Shown: piece after piece, positions 5,886 through 14,322 of the stretch
How the letters are laid out: every line of letters begins with the position of its first letter
How positions within the stretch are numbered: the stretch's first letter is position 1
Assembly (NCBI GenBank): GCA_018224505.1
Contig: JAGTVD010000402.1
Location: 1-14,329 of the forward strand
Source: Desulfatitalea sp.
GTDB lineage: Bacteria > Desulfobacterota > Desulfobacteria > Desulfobacterales > Desulfosarcinaceae
Length of the DNA stretch: 14,329 nt
Direction: 5' to 3'
Program-made: the position numbers and the translations under genes
Notes under the pieces: generated by a model
What the model was told of the DNA's origin: nothing
Databases searched by the model: none
Seen by the model: the letters and a program-made list of their open reading frames with translations, nothing else

Positions 5886-7190
5886 TTGTCACCCCTTATC
5901 TCGCTACTCGACACCATCCCCGCCATTGTGCGGATTATTTTTGTCTTCGTGCTGGTCCTGCTGGCCATCAAACGCAAATGGATGCTGGGCAACGCCTTGC
6001 TGGCCGGATCGACCTGTCTGGGCTTGATCTTCGGAATGGGGCCCTTGAACATTGCAGGATCGGCCATGGCGGCGTTGGGTCACTCGAAAACCATCAGCTT
6101 GGCGGTGGTGGTCTCCCTGATCCTGGTGTTCAGCCACTTGTTGGAAAAGTCGGGTCAAATGGCACGGCTGCTGACCCATTTCAAAGGGTTGATCCGTTGG
6201 CCGCGTTTGAACCTGGTGATCTTTCCGGCCTTGATCGGTCTGCTGCCCATGCCCGGCGGCGCCATCTTCTCCGCACCCATGGTCAAAAGCCTGGGCGCCG
6301 AATATGCACTGTCCGACTCCCGGTTGAGTTACGTCAATTACTGGTTTCGCCACATCTGGGAATATTGGTGGCCCCTCTACCCCGGCATCCTGCTGACCAC
6401 TGCCCTGGCCGGCGTCGATTTGTGGCGCCTGGTGCTCTACACCCTGCCCATGACAGTGGTGGCGGTGACCGCCGGTTACTGGCCGCTGCGCGGGCAAGTG
6501 ACGGCCACCGCCACGGCATCCACACCCAAAGCCGCTGCCGGCCCCTTTCTCAAGGAATTGGCACCCATCGCCGGGGTGATCGGTTTCGGCCTCGGTTTCG
6601 GCCTTCTTTTTTCATGGCTCATGCCGCCCGCCATGCAACCCATTGCCAAGGAATCGGGATTGATCCTCGCCTTGCTGTTGGCCATCGCCTGGGTGTGCCG
6701 GCGCAACGCCATCGCCTGGGCCCAACGGCTGGCCATTATCAAAGATCCTGCCCTGATCAAAATGGTCTATATGGTTGCCACCATTCTGATCTTCGAAGGT
6801 ATTCTGGCCAAAAGCGGGGCAGTGAACCAAGTGAGTACCGAAATGCTCCGCTGGCGGATCCCCCTGATGCCCATCGCCATGCTTCTGCCCTTTCTGGTGG
6901 GCGGTGTGGTGGGCATCACCATCGCGTTCGTGGGCACCACCTTCCCCATCCTGATCTCCCTGATTCAAGCCCTCGGCCAGGAAGCCCTAATGCTCCCTTA
7001 CCTGATGCTGGCCCTGACCTGCGGCTTCGTGGGCGTGCTCGTATCCCCCTTGCACCTGTGCCTGCTTCTGTCCAACGCCTACTTCCAAACCACCTTAATG
7101 CCGGTCTACCGGCACATGTGCATCCCCCTGATCGCCCTGGTCGCCGCTGCCACGGGCTATTTCAGTTTGTTGCGTTACTGTTTGGAGTGA
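5886..7190 (+). CDS. DUF401 family membrane protein, putative permease
   Basis: The 434-residue product is almost entirely hydrophobic, with about ten to twelve predicted membrane helices (for example about 12-28, 35-58, 68-86, 108-122, 180-199, 224-246, 257-271, 290-308, 325-352, 370-397, 411-428). The motif LLPMPGGAIFSAPMV (119-133) followed by NYWFRHIWEYWWPLYPG (151-167) is what I recognise as the DUF401 signature. The symmetrical second half has AFVGTTFPILISL (347-359) and GVLVSPLHLCLLLSN (383-397). The fold resembles the ion-transporter superfamily of anion/organic-acid permeases such as GntP- and CitMHS-like proteins, so a transport role in the inner membrane is likely; the substrate is unknown. 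TTG 5886 is the only sensible start: GAGG (5877-5880) is five bases ahead and no ATG occurs near the N-terminus. It follows prmA by 25 bases. Confidence 0.83.
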   Translation: MSPLISLLDTIPAIVRIIFVFVLVLLAIKRKWMLGNALLAGSTCLGLIFGMGPLNIAGSAMAALGHSKTISLAVVVSLILVFSHLLEKSGQMARLLTHFKGLIRWPRLNLVIFPALIGLLPMPGGAIFSAPMVKSLGAEYALSDSRLSYVNYWFRHIWEYWWPLYPGILLTTALAGVDLWRLVLYTLPMTVVAVTAGYWPLRGQVTATATASTPKAAAGPFLKELAPIAGVIGFGLGFGLLFSWLMPPAMQPIAKESGLILALLLAIAWVCRRNAIAWAQRLAIIKDPALIKMVYMVATILIFEGILAKSGAVNQVSTEMLRWRIPLMPIAMLLPFLVGGVVGITIAFVGTTFPILISLIQALGQEALMLPYLMLALTCGFVGVLVSPLHLCLLLSNAYFQTTLMPVYRHMCIPLIALVAAATGYFSLLRYCLE

Positions 7191-7198
7191 GCTAGAAT
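7170..7198 (+). promoter_or_regulatory. candidate sigma-70 promoter before the 72-residue protein gene
   Basis: TTGCGT (7170-7175, three of six) and TAGAAT (7193-7198, five of six) are separated by exactly 17 bases, overlapping the 3' end of the DUF401 gene. The start would fall near 7205, 27 bases before ATG 7232. It would let the small gene and the AsmA-like gene be expressed apart from the upstream run. Confidence 0.38.
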
Positions 7199-7231
7199 AA
7201 AGAACAACCGACCAAACCGGGAGGAGTTTCC

Positions 7232-7450
7232 ATGGAACGTTTCAAAGTCACCCTTTTCAAACCCTACCCATTCCATGAAGGGCAAAAAATCCGCATCGAA
7301 GGCGGCAAGCGCCAAGGGGATTGGGAGGTCATCGGCGTAAGCGAGGGTAAAGTCAAGCTGCGCTGCCCGGTGTCCGGTCGCCAGTTCGAGTGGGACCGTT
7401 TCTGCTATTTCACGGAAGAGCGGGAAAACGAAGCCTGGCCGGCGGAATAA
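7232..7450 (+). CDS. small conserved-looking hypothetical protein (72 residues)
   Basis: ATG 7232 is preceded five bases earlier by GGGAGGAG (7219-7226), among the strongest ribosome binding sites in the window, so translation is likely. The protein is soluble, basic in the first half and acidic at the end. It begins MERFKVTLFKPYPFHEGQKIRIEG, then GDWEVIGVSEGKVKLRCPVSGRQFEWDRFCYF. The alternation of short strands with glycines (KIRIEG, DWEVIGV, KVKLRCPV, EFEWDRF-like) suggests a small beta-barrel such as an SH3-like fold. There is no signal peptide and no known motif; two cysteines are present but do not form a zinc pair pattern. It lies 41 bases after DUF401 and about 30 bases before the AsmA-like gene, so it may be co-expressed with the latter. 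I do not know a function. Confidence 0.72.
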   Translation: MERFKVTLFKPYPFHEGQKIRIEGGKRQGDWEVIGVSEGKVKLRCPVSGRQFEWDRFCYFTEERENEAWPAE

Positions 7451-7480
7451 ACCGCCTGGCACCAAACCGATGGTGTGTCC

Positions 7481-10400
7481 ATGAGCCATATCAAGCGCAT
7501 TGCCCACTACAGCTTGTGGGGCGCTGCCCTGCTGACCCTCTTGACGGTGGGGCTCCATTTTCTAATGCCCTACCTGATCAACACCCAGATGGTGCGGGAG
7601 CGGTTGTTGGCGCGCGTCGCGCCGTTGATCTCGGGGGACGTGGATTTCGACACCATCGGGTTGGCCTTTTTCCCCCTGCCACACGTCACTGTGTCAGGGG
7701 TTCGAATCGAGCGGCCCGACCAGTTGAAAGTAGGCGTTGACGCCGTCTCCCTCTATCCCCACTTGAGGTCACTGCTGCAAGGCCGTTTGGCCATCGGGTC
7801 CGCGCAGGCGGTTTCGCCCGATGTAACCGTCTACCTGCCGGCGGCGACGGAAGAAAACGCCACTCCCGACGATACCGGAACCGCCATCGGGCTGATGGTG
7901 TTGCTAACCCGATTGGGAACCGACGGCCGCCTGAGCTTTGAGAATGGCCGCCTGGAGATCCGCAGGGCAGCCACGGTGCTCCTGCGCTTGGCTGAGCTGA
8001 ACCTTTCGGTACACGCCCCCGAGGATATTTTGCACGCGGAGCTGCAGGGGCAGATGGACGTCATCGACCAGTTTCGGATCGCAATGACCTTTCCGCGACC
8101 TGCCTCAAACCCCGAAGCATCATCACCCATTACCCTCACGATCGAGGCCCGTCGTGCCGATGCAGGACAGCTGCGCGAGCGGCTGCTGGAATTCATCCCC
8201 ACCGCCGCTACTTGGACCGTTCTGGATATCATCCGCAACGGCACCATCGAGACCGTCACCCTCGCTACCACCGCCACCTCCTGGGACAGCCTGGGCCGTT
8301 TGGAAACCCTCACCGTTTCAGGACAGATGGTGGATGGGCATATCCGGGTACCGGGAGCAGCGCTGGACTTGGCTGCGGTGACCGGCGAGGTAACTATTGC
8401 CGATGGTGTCCTGACCGCACACCGGGTGACCGCCCGATTGGGGGCCACCACGGCTGACCAGGGCACATTGACCCTGGAGTTGCTGCATCGGCCGCTTTCC
8501 ATGAACCTGGACATCGCGCTGGATGCCGACCTATCCCAACTGCCCCCCATTCTGACCCGGGTCGTCCGCCAACGCAATGTGCTCGATGAACTGGACCGGC
8601 TGCAACGTGTCGCCGGCCGCGCGACGGGGAAACTCGCGCTGCAAGGCGCGGTCACGGATCTGGCGGTCACAGCAACCGCCGAAACCATTTCGCTGGCAGT
8701 CGATTATGATCGCCTGCCCCATCGTTTGGAAATTGCCGCGGGGCAGATCCGTTACACCGGGGATGCCCTGCAGATCTCAGGTCTTCAGGGACGCCTCCGG
8801 TCCAGCACCTTTGACAACGTGGCGGCGGAAGTGCGCTGGCGCGATACGCCCTGGATCGATATGAAACAAATGGCTGCCCGCATTGCTTGCGACGAGATCC
8901 TGCCGTGGCTCATCCCGCACATCGAACAACGCTTTGGCGAGGGAATCATCCAGGAACCCGGCGGTCACGTGCGCCTGGTGAACGCGCGGTTCAGCGGCCC
9001 CTTGACCGATCCCGCCCGCTGGCAGTTCAGCGGCAACGGTGCCCTGGAGAATGTCCGGGTTACGTCCGCAGGGTTCCCCGGCCCCATCACCGTCACCCGG
9101 GGTCGCTGGGAGTTGCGGGACGATCGGCTGTCGATAAGCGAAACCCGGCTGGTGTTGCTGGATGCCACCATCGAAGGCACGGCTACCATTGCGCCTGTCG
9201 GCGCGGAGCGCCCCGCGGTCACGGTCTCCTTGAACGGCACACTGGAGCGACAGGCGGTGCAGTGGCTGCACCAATGGCTGCAGGCACCAGAGCCGCTCGA
9301 AATGCCGGCACCGATCGTTATCCCCCAAATGAACATAGCGTGGCCCGTGGAAGGAATCCTCGCCATCCAAGGCACCGTTGAACTGCCCGCGGGCCTCACC
9401 CTCGAAGGAACGCTCAACACCGGCCCCGATCTTTTCGACCTGCGGCAATTGAGCTTCGCCGATGCTCATTCCGAAGGCACATTGGCAATCCGTTTTAACG
9501 GACCGGAAGCGACCCGGCGGGTTCGCTTTCAGGGCCGGCTGGCCCAACGCACCCTATCTTCTTTCTGGCCCGTGCCCGGCCCGAATGACGGGTGGATCGA
9601 CGGCCATCTGGCCATGCAATGGACAGCCGAGGCCCCCGGGGCCGCCGAGATTGAAGGCGATATCGAAGTCACCGACTGGATGATGCCCCCCACCTTGTGG
9701 GCGTCCCTCCTGATTCATCGCCTCCACTTGTCGGGCAACAACGCCCAACTGGAAATCCATGCCCTGGACCTCTCCTGGCACGACCAAAGGGCTGCCTTGC
9801 AAGGAAAGGCCACGATCGCGCAGGAGGTGTTGGAATTGGATCTGGCCCTCTCCGCCGATGCGCTGGACCTCAACAGGCTGCTGCAAGCGATCCCGGCGTC
9901 CCAACAGGGCAAGCAGTCAACCGAAGCGCCGCCCGGCCCGGGTCTGCCACGTGTGCAGGGCACCATCGCCATGTCGGTAGGTCGCCTCAATTATGGCCAT
10001 TACCAGTGGGAACCCATGCAGGCCACACTCAATTGGGATCATGAGCGGGCGGAGATGGTCATCACAGAAGCTTACCTGTGCGGCATTTCCACAGTGGGGC
10101 AGTTGACCTGGGCCGCCGATGGTCTGGCGATGACGCTGACACCCAGCGCTGAGAACCAGGCCCTTCGTTATGCCGGCGGCTGCCTGACCGGCGCCCCGTC
10201 CACGGAGCGCTTGGAAGGCACCTATGCGGTGAGCGGGCGGCTGGCCTCAACAGGCACCAGCGCCGAAGAGCTGATCCGTAACCTGGAAGGGGTGGTGTAT
10301 GTGGACATTGTCGACGGACGGCTTTACAACATTGGCGAGGCCGGACTTTTTACCAATCTTTTATCGTTCCTGACGCTCAACAACCTGGTACGGGGCGAAT

Positions 10401-10837
10401 TGCCCAACATGCGCGAACGGGATTTCCATTACCACCGCATCTACCTGCAGCTGCGGTTTCAGGACAACCGGATGGTACTGGACGAAGCCGATCTGTTCGC
10501 GGATGCCTTCAATATGGTGGGTGAAGGCACGATGGATTTGCTCTCCAGGCAGTTGGACCTCACGGTACTGGTGTCACCGTTGACCACCCTGGACACCTTG
10601 ATCCGGCACCTGCCCATTGTGGGCCGCATCCTGCAGGGCACCCTGGTGGCCATCCCGATGGGAATCAAAGGCCCCCTGCACAACCCCCAGGTGATGCCCC
10701 TCTCGCCCAAATCGGTGGGGACACGGCTGCTGGGAATCCTGGAGCGCACCCTGCAAGCCCCTTTCCGCCTGATCGAACCGATTTTGCCCGGAACGCCCGA
10801 ACGGAACCATCGCGGTCAGGGCGGGCCCACCCAATAG
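7481..10837 (+). CDS. AsmA/YhdP-like large envelope protein
   Basis: The product is about 1118 residues. A single N-terminal membrane helix (IAHYSLWGAALLTLLTVGLHFLM, about residues 5-28) is followed by the AsmA-family start, where VRERLLARVAPLISGDVDFDTIGLAFFPLPHVTVSGVRI resembles the canonical lipid-groove entry. The long remainder is repetitive beta-strand sequence, as expected for a hydrophobic periplasmic groove. The last ~200 residues form the conserved AsmA-like C-terminal region (SGRLASTGTSAEELIRNLEG, then DGRLYNIGEAGLFTNLLSFL, and the ending VGRILQGTLVAIPMGIKGPLHNPQV). Family knowledge: AsmA, YhdP and TamB relatives are inner-membrane-anchored bridges implicated in phospholipid transport to the outer membrane. 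GTG 7475 lies two codons upstream in the same frame; neither start has a strong ribosome binding site and I prefer ATG 7481. It ends at TAG 10835-10837, facing the minus-strand gene. Confidence 0.85.
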   Translation: MSHIKRIAHYSLWGAALLTLLTVGLHFLMPYLINTQMVRERLLARVAPLISGDVDFDTIGLAFFPLPHVTVSGVRIERPDQLKVGVDAVSLYPHLRSLLQGRLAIGSAQAVSPDVTVYLPAATEENATPDDTGTAIGLMVLLTRLGTDGRLSFENGRLEIRRAATVLLRLAELNLSVHAPEDILHAELQGQMDVIDQFRIAMTFPRPASNPEASSPITLTIEARRADAGQLRERLLEFIPTAATWTVLDIIRNGTIETVTLATTATSWDSLGRLETLTVSGQMVDGHIRVPGAALDLAAVTGEVTIADGVLTAHRVTARLGATTADQGTLTLELLHRPLSMNLDIALDADLSQLPPILTRVVRQRNVLDELDRLQRVAGRATGKLALQGAVTDLAVTATAETISLAVDYDRLPHRLEIAAGQIRYTGDALQISGLQGRLRSSTFDNVAAEVRWRDTPWIDMKQMAARIACDEILPWLIPHIEQRFGEGIIQEPGGHVRLVNARFSGPLTDPARWQFSGNGALENVRVTSAGFPGPITVTRGRWELRDDRLSISETRLVLLDATIEGTATIAPVGAERPAVTVSLNGTLERQAVQWLHQWLQAPEPLEMPAPIVIPQMNIAWPVEGILAIQGTVELPAGLTLEGTLNTGPDLFDLRQLSFADAHSEGTLAIRFNGPEATRRVRFQGRLAQRTLSSFWPVPGPNDGWIDGHLAMQWTAEAPGAAEIEGDIEVTDWMMPPTLWASLLIHRLHLSGNNAQLEIHALDLSWHDQRAALQGKATIAQEVLELDLALSADALDLNRLLQAIPASQQGKQSTEAPPGPGLPRVQGTIAMSVGRLNYGHYQWEPMQATLNWDHERAEMVITEAYLCGISTVGQLTWAADGLAMTLTPSAENQALRYAGGCLTGAPSTERLEGTYAVSGRLASTGTSAEELIRNLEGVVYVDIVDGRLYNIGEAGLFTNLLSFLTLNNLVRGELPNMRERDFHYHRIYLQLRFQDNRMVLDEADLFADAFNMVGEGTMDLLSRQLDLTVLVSPLTTLDTLIRHLPIVGRILQGTLVAIPMGIKGPLHNPQVMPLSPKSVGTRLLGILERTLQAPFRLIEPILPGTPERNHRGQGGPTQ

Positions 10838-10885
10838 GCCAAGTCTTTTCCGGGCAACTTGAATCAATCACCCAAGGCCCCTTGT

Positions 10886-10905
10886 AAAATGCCAAATGAA
10901 GGCAT
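10886..10905 (-). terminator. weak intrinsic terminator candidate for the minus-strand VCBS gene
   Basis: On the minus strand ATGCC (10905-10901) pairs with GGCAT (10893-10889) around a seven-base loop, followed by TTT. The stem is only five pairs and the T run is short. The gap 10838-10951 between the convergent genes also holds CAAGG-CC-CCTTG (about 10874-10885) but no better terminator on either strand. Confidence 0.3.
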
Positions 10906-10951
10906 CCTGCCTATTCCATCGCCCGAGTACACCCACCATTTGACATCGAGG

Positions 10952-12676
10952 TTACTGTGGCAGATTCAGATCGAAAGCCACCAAAGCGCACTGGGCGTCG
11001 GTGAAAATGATGGCCCCCTCCTTGGCAACGACGGCCACCAGCAAGTTGACGATGCCGTCATTGTTGAAGTCGGCCACCAGAAAATCCTGGACACGGCCGG
11101 AAAGCTGGCGCGTTCGCCAAACCGGTGCCAGGCCCAGTCCATCCCAAACCAGGGCCTCCACGGTGCCTTTGCCAAAAAAGCGCTGTTGGGCCAGTCGGCG
11201 GCCGGTGCTATCCCGGTTGAATGCCACCAAAACTTCATACTGGCCGTTGCCGTCCAGATCCACGGTCCGGATGCGGGTGGGCAGATAGAAGGATTGCGGC
11301 GATTCATCGGCGCCTTGGGGCGGCATGGCGAAATAGAGGGCGGTACCCCCGTATGCATCACTGCTGGTGTGCTGAACCTTGCCGCCGGCCGTGAGTACCC
11401 GCAGATAATCGTTGGGGTTCAGCGCTGCGAAACTCTCTCCGCCGTCGTTGAGGATATCGCCATAAGCCAGACCCAGCACGTTGGCCATCCGGCCCGGCAG
11501 GATCTGGCGTTCGGGCACATATTCCATACCGTTCCACGTCATCTGGTGGATGGGGGCGTCGAAAGGTGTCGATTCGGCACTGATCTGGCGCTGACCCAGC
11601 AGGATACTGCCCTGGGTGGGATGATGGACCACGCTATAGTAGTAGCGGCTCTTTTCCACCAGAGGACGGAACTCACGGCCGTCGAAGGCCAGCACATAGG
11701 ATTCCACGGCATTGAGGGCCACCGAAAAGGCGGTCACGAAAATCTCCGGCGTGCCGTCGCCGTTGATATCAGCGATGTCGACACTGATGTTGCGCACAAA
11801 GCGGCCACTGGGAACCTCCGCCAGGGTCTGCTGCCGCCCCTCGGCGAACCGGTAGACAAACAGCTTGTCCGGAGCGGCCACGACCGTCTCCAACAGGCCG
11901 TCGCCATCCAGATCGCCCACGGCGATGGCATTGATCAGATGGCTGTAGGTGGTGCTCTTCCAGAACCCCCCCTCGGCACCGGCTTGCCTCCCCCCCGCTG
12001 CGGCAAAGGCGGGATTGAGCGGATGGGGTTGCGCTTCCAGGTCCTCGCGCGCGCCGGCCGGACGGCGAATGGGATCCATCCGGCGCGCTTCCTGGAGCAG
12101 TCGCTCCGGGTGGCGGTGCATATCGGAAACCGCGGGCGGGGCCACCGCCACGGGCGGAACCGCAGGGACCGCGGCCGCGGCGGGAGCCGCGGGCGGCTGC
12201 GCCCCGAACACCTGCGTGTTGATCTCGGTGGCCATGCGATTGATCTCGGGGATCACCTCCCCCATGCCCTGGGTCTGCTTGAAAAAGGTCATGGGCGCAC
12301 GGGAACCGGTCACATCGAGCATGGCCGCGTCGATGCTGACGCTCTCGCCCAGCACGGTGAGACTGCCATGGATGGCGTAATCGGCCTGGAGCTTGCCGCC
12401 CACCAGCAGGGCCAGGCTCTCGCCACCGAGGCCCTCGGCCGATGCCACCGCCTGGGCGGTGGACACTTGATCCACCACCGTTACCTTGCCGGGAGCGGAG
12501 AGGCGTGATGTGAGCATCTCCACAATCCCTTTTTGTAAAAAGCCGTAATCCTTTTCGGCATGCATGACAAAGGGCAGGATCGCCACCTTGACCGGTTGGG
12601 CCAGGGCCATACCGGGCATACAGATGGCGCACAGCAACAGAATCAGTAATTTCTTATGGCATAGAATGACGTTCAA
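10952..12676 (-). CDS. exported protein with TolB/FlgO-like N-terminal domain and FG-GAP/VCBS repeats
   Basis: The 574-residue product begins with a signal peptide (hydrophobic core about residues 9-22, cleavage after ALA-26). Residues 27-155 (VKVAILPFVMHAEKDYGFLQKGI, then SRLSAPGKVTVVDQ, DYAIHGSLTVLGESVSIDAAMLD) resemble the small alpha/beta domain of TolB-N/FlgO/LpoB-type envelope proteins. A proline- and alanine-rich linker (about 160-185) leads to repeats with calcium-type loops: DLDGDG 255-260, DINGDG 303-308, a degenerate DILNDG 407-412, DLDGNG 473-478 and DFNNDG 536-541. Such repeats form a beta-propeller, usually for protein or sugar binding in the periplasm or on the surface. Enzyme activity is not indicated. 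The start is TTG at 12676-12674: AAGGAG (minus, 12688-12683) sits six bases ahead. It follows gatB by 28 bases on the same strand, so the two are probably one operon. Confidence 0.8.
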   Translation of the reverse strand: MNVILCHKKLLILLLCAICMPGMALAQPVKVAILPFVMHAEKDYGFLQKGIVEMLTSRLSAPGKVTVVDQVSTAQAVASAEGLGGESLALLVGGKLQADYAIHGSLTVLGESVSIDAAMLDVTGSRAPMTFFKQTQGMGEVIPEINRMATEINTQVFGAQPPAAPAAAAVPAVPPVAVAPPAVSDMHRHPERLLQEARRMDPIRRPAGAREDLEAQPHPLNPAFAAAGGRQAGAEGGFWKSTTYSHLINAIAVGDLDGDGLLETVVAAPDKLFVYRFAEGRQQTLAEVPSGRFVRNISVDIADINGDGTPEIFVTAFSVALNAVESYVLAFDGREFRPLVEKSRYYYSVVHHPTQGSILLGQRQISAESTPFDAPIHQMTWNGMEYVPERQILPGRMANVLGLAYGDILNDGGESFAALNPNDYLRVLTAGGKVQHTSSDAYGGTALYFAMPPQGADESPQSFYLPTRIRTVDLDGNGQYEVLVAFNRDSTGRRLAQQRFFGKGTVEALVWDGLGLAPVWRTRQLSGRVQDFLVADFNNDGIVNLLVAVVAKEGAIIFTDAQCALVAFDLNLPQ

Positions 12677-12682
12677 TGGTTG

Positions 12683-12688
12683 CTCCTT
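12683..12688 (-). promoter_or_regulatory. ribosome binding site selecting the TTG start of the VCBS gene
   Basis: Read on the minus strand, AAGGAG lies six bases before TTG 12676. No ATG in this frame precedes the hydrophobic signal core, so this decides the start. Confidence 0.6.
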
Positions 12689-12704
12689 GTATGGCGAATG
12701 ATCG

Positions 12705-14135
12705 CTATTTGAGCTTTCGGGTTAGCATCTCGTTGACCATTTTGGGATTGGCCTTGCCCTGAGTGGCCTTCATGACCTGGCCCACGAAAAACCCCATCAG
12801 CTTGGCCTGGCCGTCTTTGTAGCGCGACACTTCGTCCGGGTTTGCGGCGATGACCGCATCCACGGCCTGTTCGATGGCATCGCTGTCGGACACCTGGGAC
12901 AACCCCTTGGCCTTGACGATCTCAGCCGGCGGACGGCCCGAGGCGGCCATTTCATCAAACACGGTTTTGGCGATTTTACCGCTGACGACCCCCTCGTCGA
13001 GCAGTCGCAGCAAGGCGGTGAGATCGGCCGCGGTGACGGGGGAGTGCTCGATGGTTTTGTCTTGTGCGTTGAGCAGTCCCAGCAAAGGCCCCATGATCCA
13101 GTTGCTGACCACCTTCGGCTGGCTGAAAAGCCCCACGCAGGTTTCGAAGAAGTCAGCCAGCTCGCGGCTCGAGGTTAAAATGGCCGCATCATAGTCCGGC
13201 AGATGGTATTGATCGGCAAAGCGCGCCCGCCGCGCGGCAGGCAGCTCGGGCAGGGCGCCGCGCACCGCCTCGACCCACGGGTCGTCGATCTCTATGGGCA
13301 GCAAATCGGGGTCGGGGAAATAGCGATAGTCGTGGGCCTCCTCCTTGCCACGCATGGAGACGGTAACGCCCTTGTCCGGGTCCCAGAGGCGGGTCTCCTG
13401 GATGATGGTACCACCGTCCATTAACACTTCGCTTTGCCGGGCGATTTCGTACCGCAGCGCTTTTTCCACATGCTTGAAAGAGTTGAGATTTTTAATTTCG
13501 GTGCGCGTGCCCAAGGTGCTGATGCCCGCGGGCCGCAGGGAGACATTGGCGTCGCACCGGAAGCTGCCCTCCTCCATGTTGCCGTCACCGATATCGATCC
13601 AGCGGATGATGGCCCTCAGGGTGCGCAAATAGGCCCCTGCCTCTTCCGGGGACCGCAGATCAGGTTCGCTGACGATCTCCATGAGGGGCACGCCGGCCCG
13701 GTTCAAATCCACGAAGCTCACCGGACGATCGCTGTCGTGCACCAGCTTCCCGGCGTCCTCCTCCATGTGAATGCGGGTCAGCCCGATACGCCGCACCTGG
13801 CCGTCCACCAGGGTTTCCACATGTCCGTCCACCGCAATGGGCAATTCATACTGGGAAATCTGGTACCCTTTGGGCAGGTCGGGATAGAAATAGTTTTTAC
13901 GCGCAAAACGGCTCAGCGGTGTAATATGACAATCGGTGGCCAACGCCATGCGCAGGGTGAAGTCCACCACTTTTCGGTTCAGTGACGGCAGCACCCCCGG
14001 CATGCCCAGACAGATCGGGCACGTGTGGCTGTTGGGCGGCGCGCCAAAGCGCGTGGAGCAGCCACAAAAAATCTTGGTCTCGGTTTTGAGTTGGGCATGG
14101 ACTTCCAGCCCGATCACCGGTTCGTAGTTTGTCAT
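12705..14135 (-). CDS. gatB: aspartyl/glutamyl-tRNA(Asn/Gln) amidotransferase subunit B
   Basis: From ATG 14135 the product is 476 residues, the usual GatB length. It has EPVIGLEVHAQL at the N-terminus, zinc-type cysteines C24, C26, C39 and C42 (FCGCSTRFG to HTCPICLGMPG), the PROSITE-type stretch NYFYPDLPKGYQISQYE (81-97), FVDLNRAGVPLMEIVSEPDL (141-160), GSFRCDANVSLRP (190-202) and DYRYFPDPDLLP (269-280). The C-terminal YqeY-like tail domain runs to the end (VSGKIAKTVFDEM to GFFVGQVMKATQGKANP). GatB is the kinase/tRNA-binding subunit of GatCAB, which converts Glu-tRNA(Gln) or Asp-tRNA(Asn) to the cognate amide forms; gatA and gatC are not in the window. An upstream in-frame TTG (14195) would add 20 residues unlike any GatB, so I reject it. 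The ribosome binding site for ATG 14135 is weak. Confidence 0.96.
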   Translation of the reverse strand: MTNYEPVIGLEVHAQLKTETKIFCGCSTRFGAPPNSHTCPICLGMPGVLPSLNRKVVDFTLRMALATDCHITPLSRFARKNYFYPDLPKGYQISQYELPIAVDGHVETLVDGQVRRIGLTRIHMEEDAGKLVHDSDRPVSFVDLNRAGVPLMEIVSEPDLRSPEEAGAYLRTLRAIIRWIDIGDGNMEEGSFRCDANVSLRPAGISTLGTRTEIKNLNSFKHVEKALRYEIARQSEVLMDGGTIIQETRLWDPDKGVTVSMRGKEEAHDYRYFPDPDLLPIEIDDPWVEAVRGALPELPAARRARFADQYHLPDYDAAILTSSRELADFFETCVGLFSQPKVVSNWIMGPLLGLLNAQDKTIEHSPVTAADLTALLRLLDEGVVSGKIAKTVFDEMAASGRPPAEIVKAKGLSQVSDSDAIEQAVDAVIAANPDEVSRYKDGQAKLMGFFVGQVMKATQGKANPKMVNEMLTRKLK

Positions 14136-14206
14136 GGAAAGGCGCCATCCTATTGCTTGATGACCTCGGGGAAAGGGCCAGGGGCTGCAAAACAACGACT
14201 CTGACC

Positions 14207-14233
14207 AATTCCCCCAGCCAAGTCAAGGGAATT
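14207..14233. repeat. perfect 7-bp inverted repeat AATTCCC / GGGAATT
   Basis: AATTCCC (14207-14213) and GGGAATT (14227-14233) are exact reverse complements 13 bases apart. They lie in the gap between gatB and the gene beginning beyond the right edge, with one arm five bases before a perfect -35 box. This fits an operator, but a shared terminator-like structure is also possible. Confidence 0.4.
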
Positions 14234-14238
14234 ACATT

Positions 14239-14267
14239 TTGACAACCCAAGGGTAAATCGGTAGTAC
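14239..14267 (+). promoter_or_regulatory. candidate rightward promoter for a gene beyond the window
   Basis: A perfect TTGACA (14239-14244) is followed after 17 bases by TAGTAC (14262-14267), which matches only three of six -10 positions. Together with the strong ribosome binding site at the right end it points to a plus-strand gene starting just past 14329, divergent from gatB. Confidence 0.4.
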
Positions 14268-14322
14268 CTACACCCTGTTCCCGCTGTATTACCAGGGAAT
14301 GGCGCTGATAGCAAACAGGGTT

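Noticed and set aside
5978..7195. A 405-codon plus-strand frame overlapping the DUF401 gene
   Set aside because: The DUF401 frame gives a coherent membrane protein; this frame gives Arg-, His- and Pro-rich sequence without motifs.
10859..12508. A 549-codon open frame on the plus strand opposite the VCBS gene
   Set aside because: It lies wholly antisense to a gene with a signal peptide and repeats, its translation is rich in His, Gly, Gln and Arg with no recognisable fold, and it has no ribosome binding site. It is the usual shadow frame of GC-rich coding DNA.
14136..14195. Upstream TTG start extending GatB by 20 residues
   Set aside because: The added residues do not resemble any GatB N-terminus; ATG 14135 gives the family-typical MTNYEPVIGLEVHAQL start.
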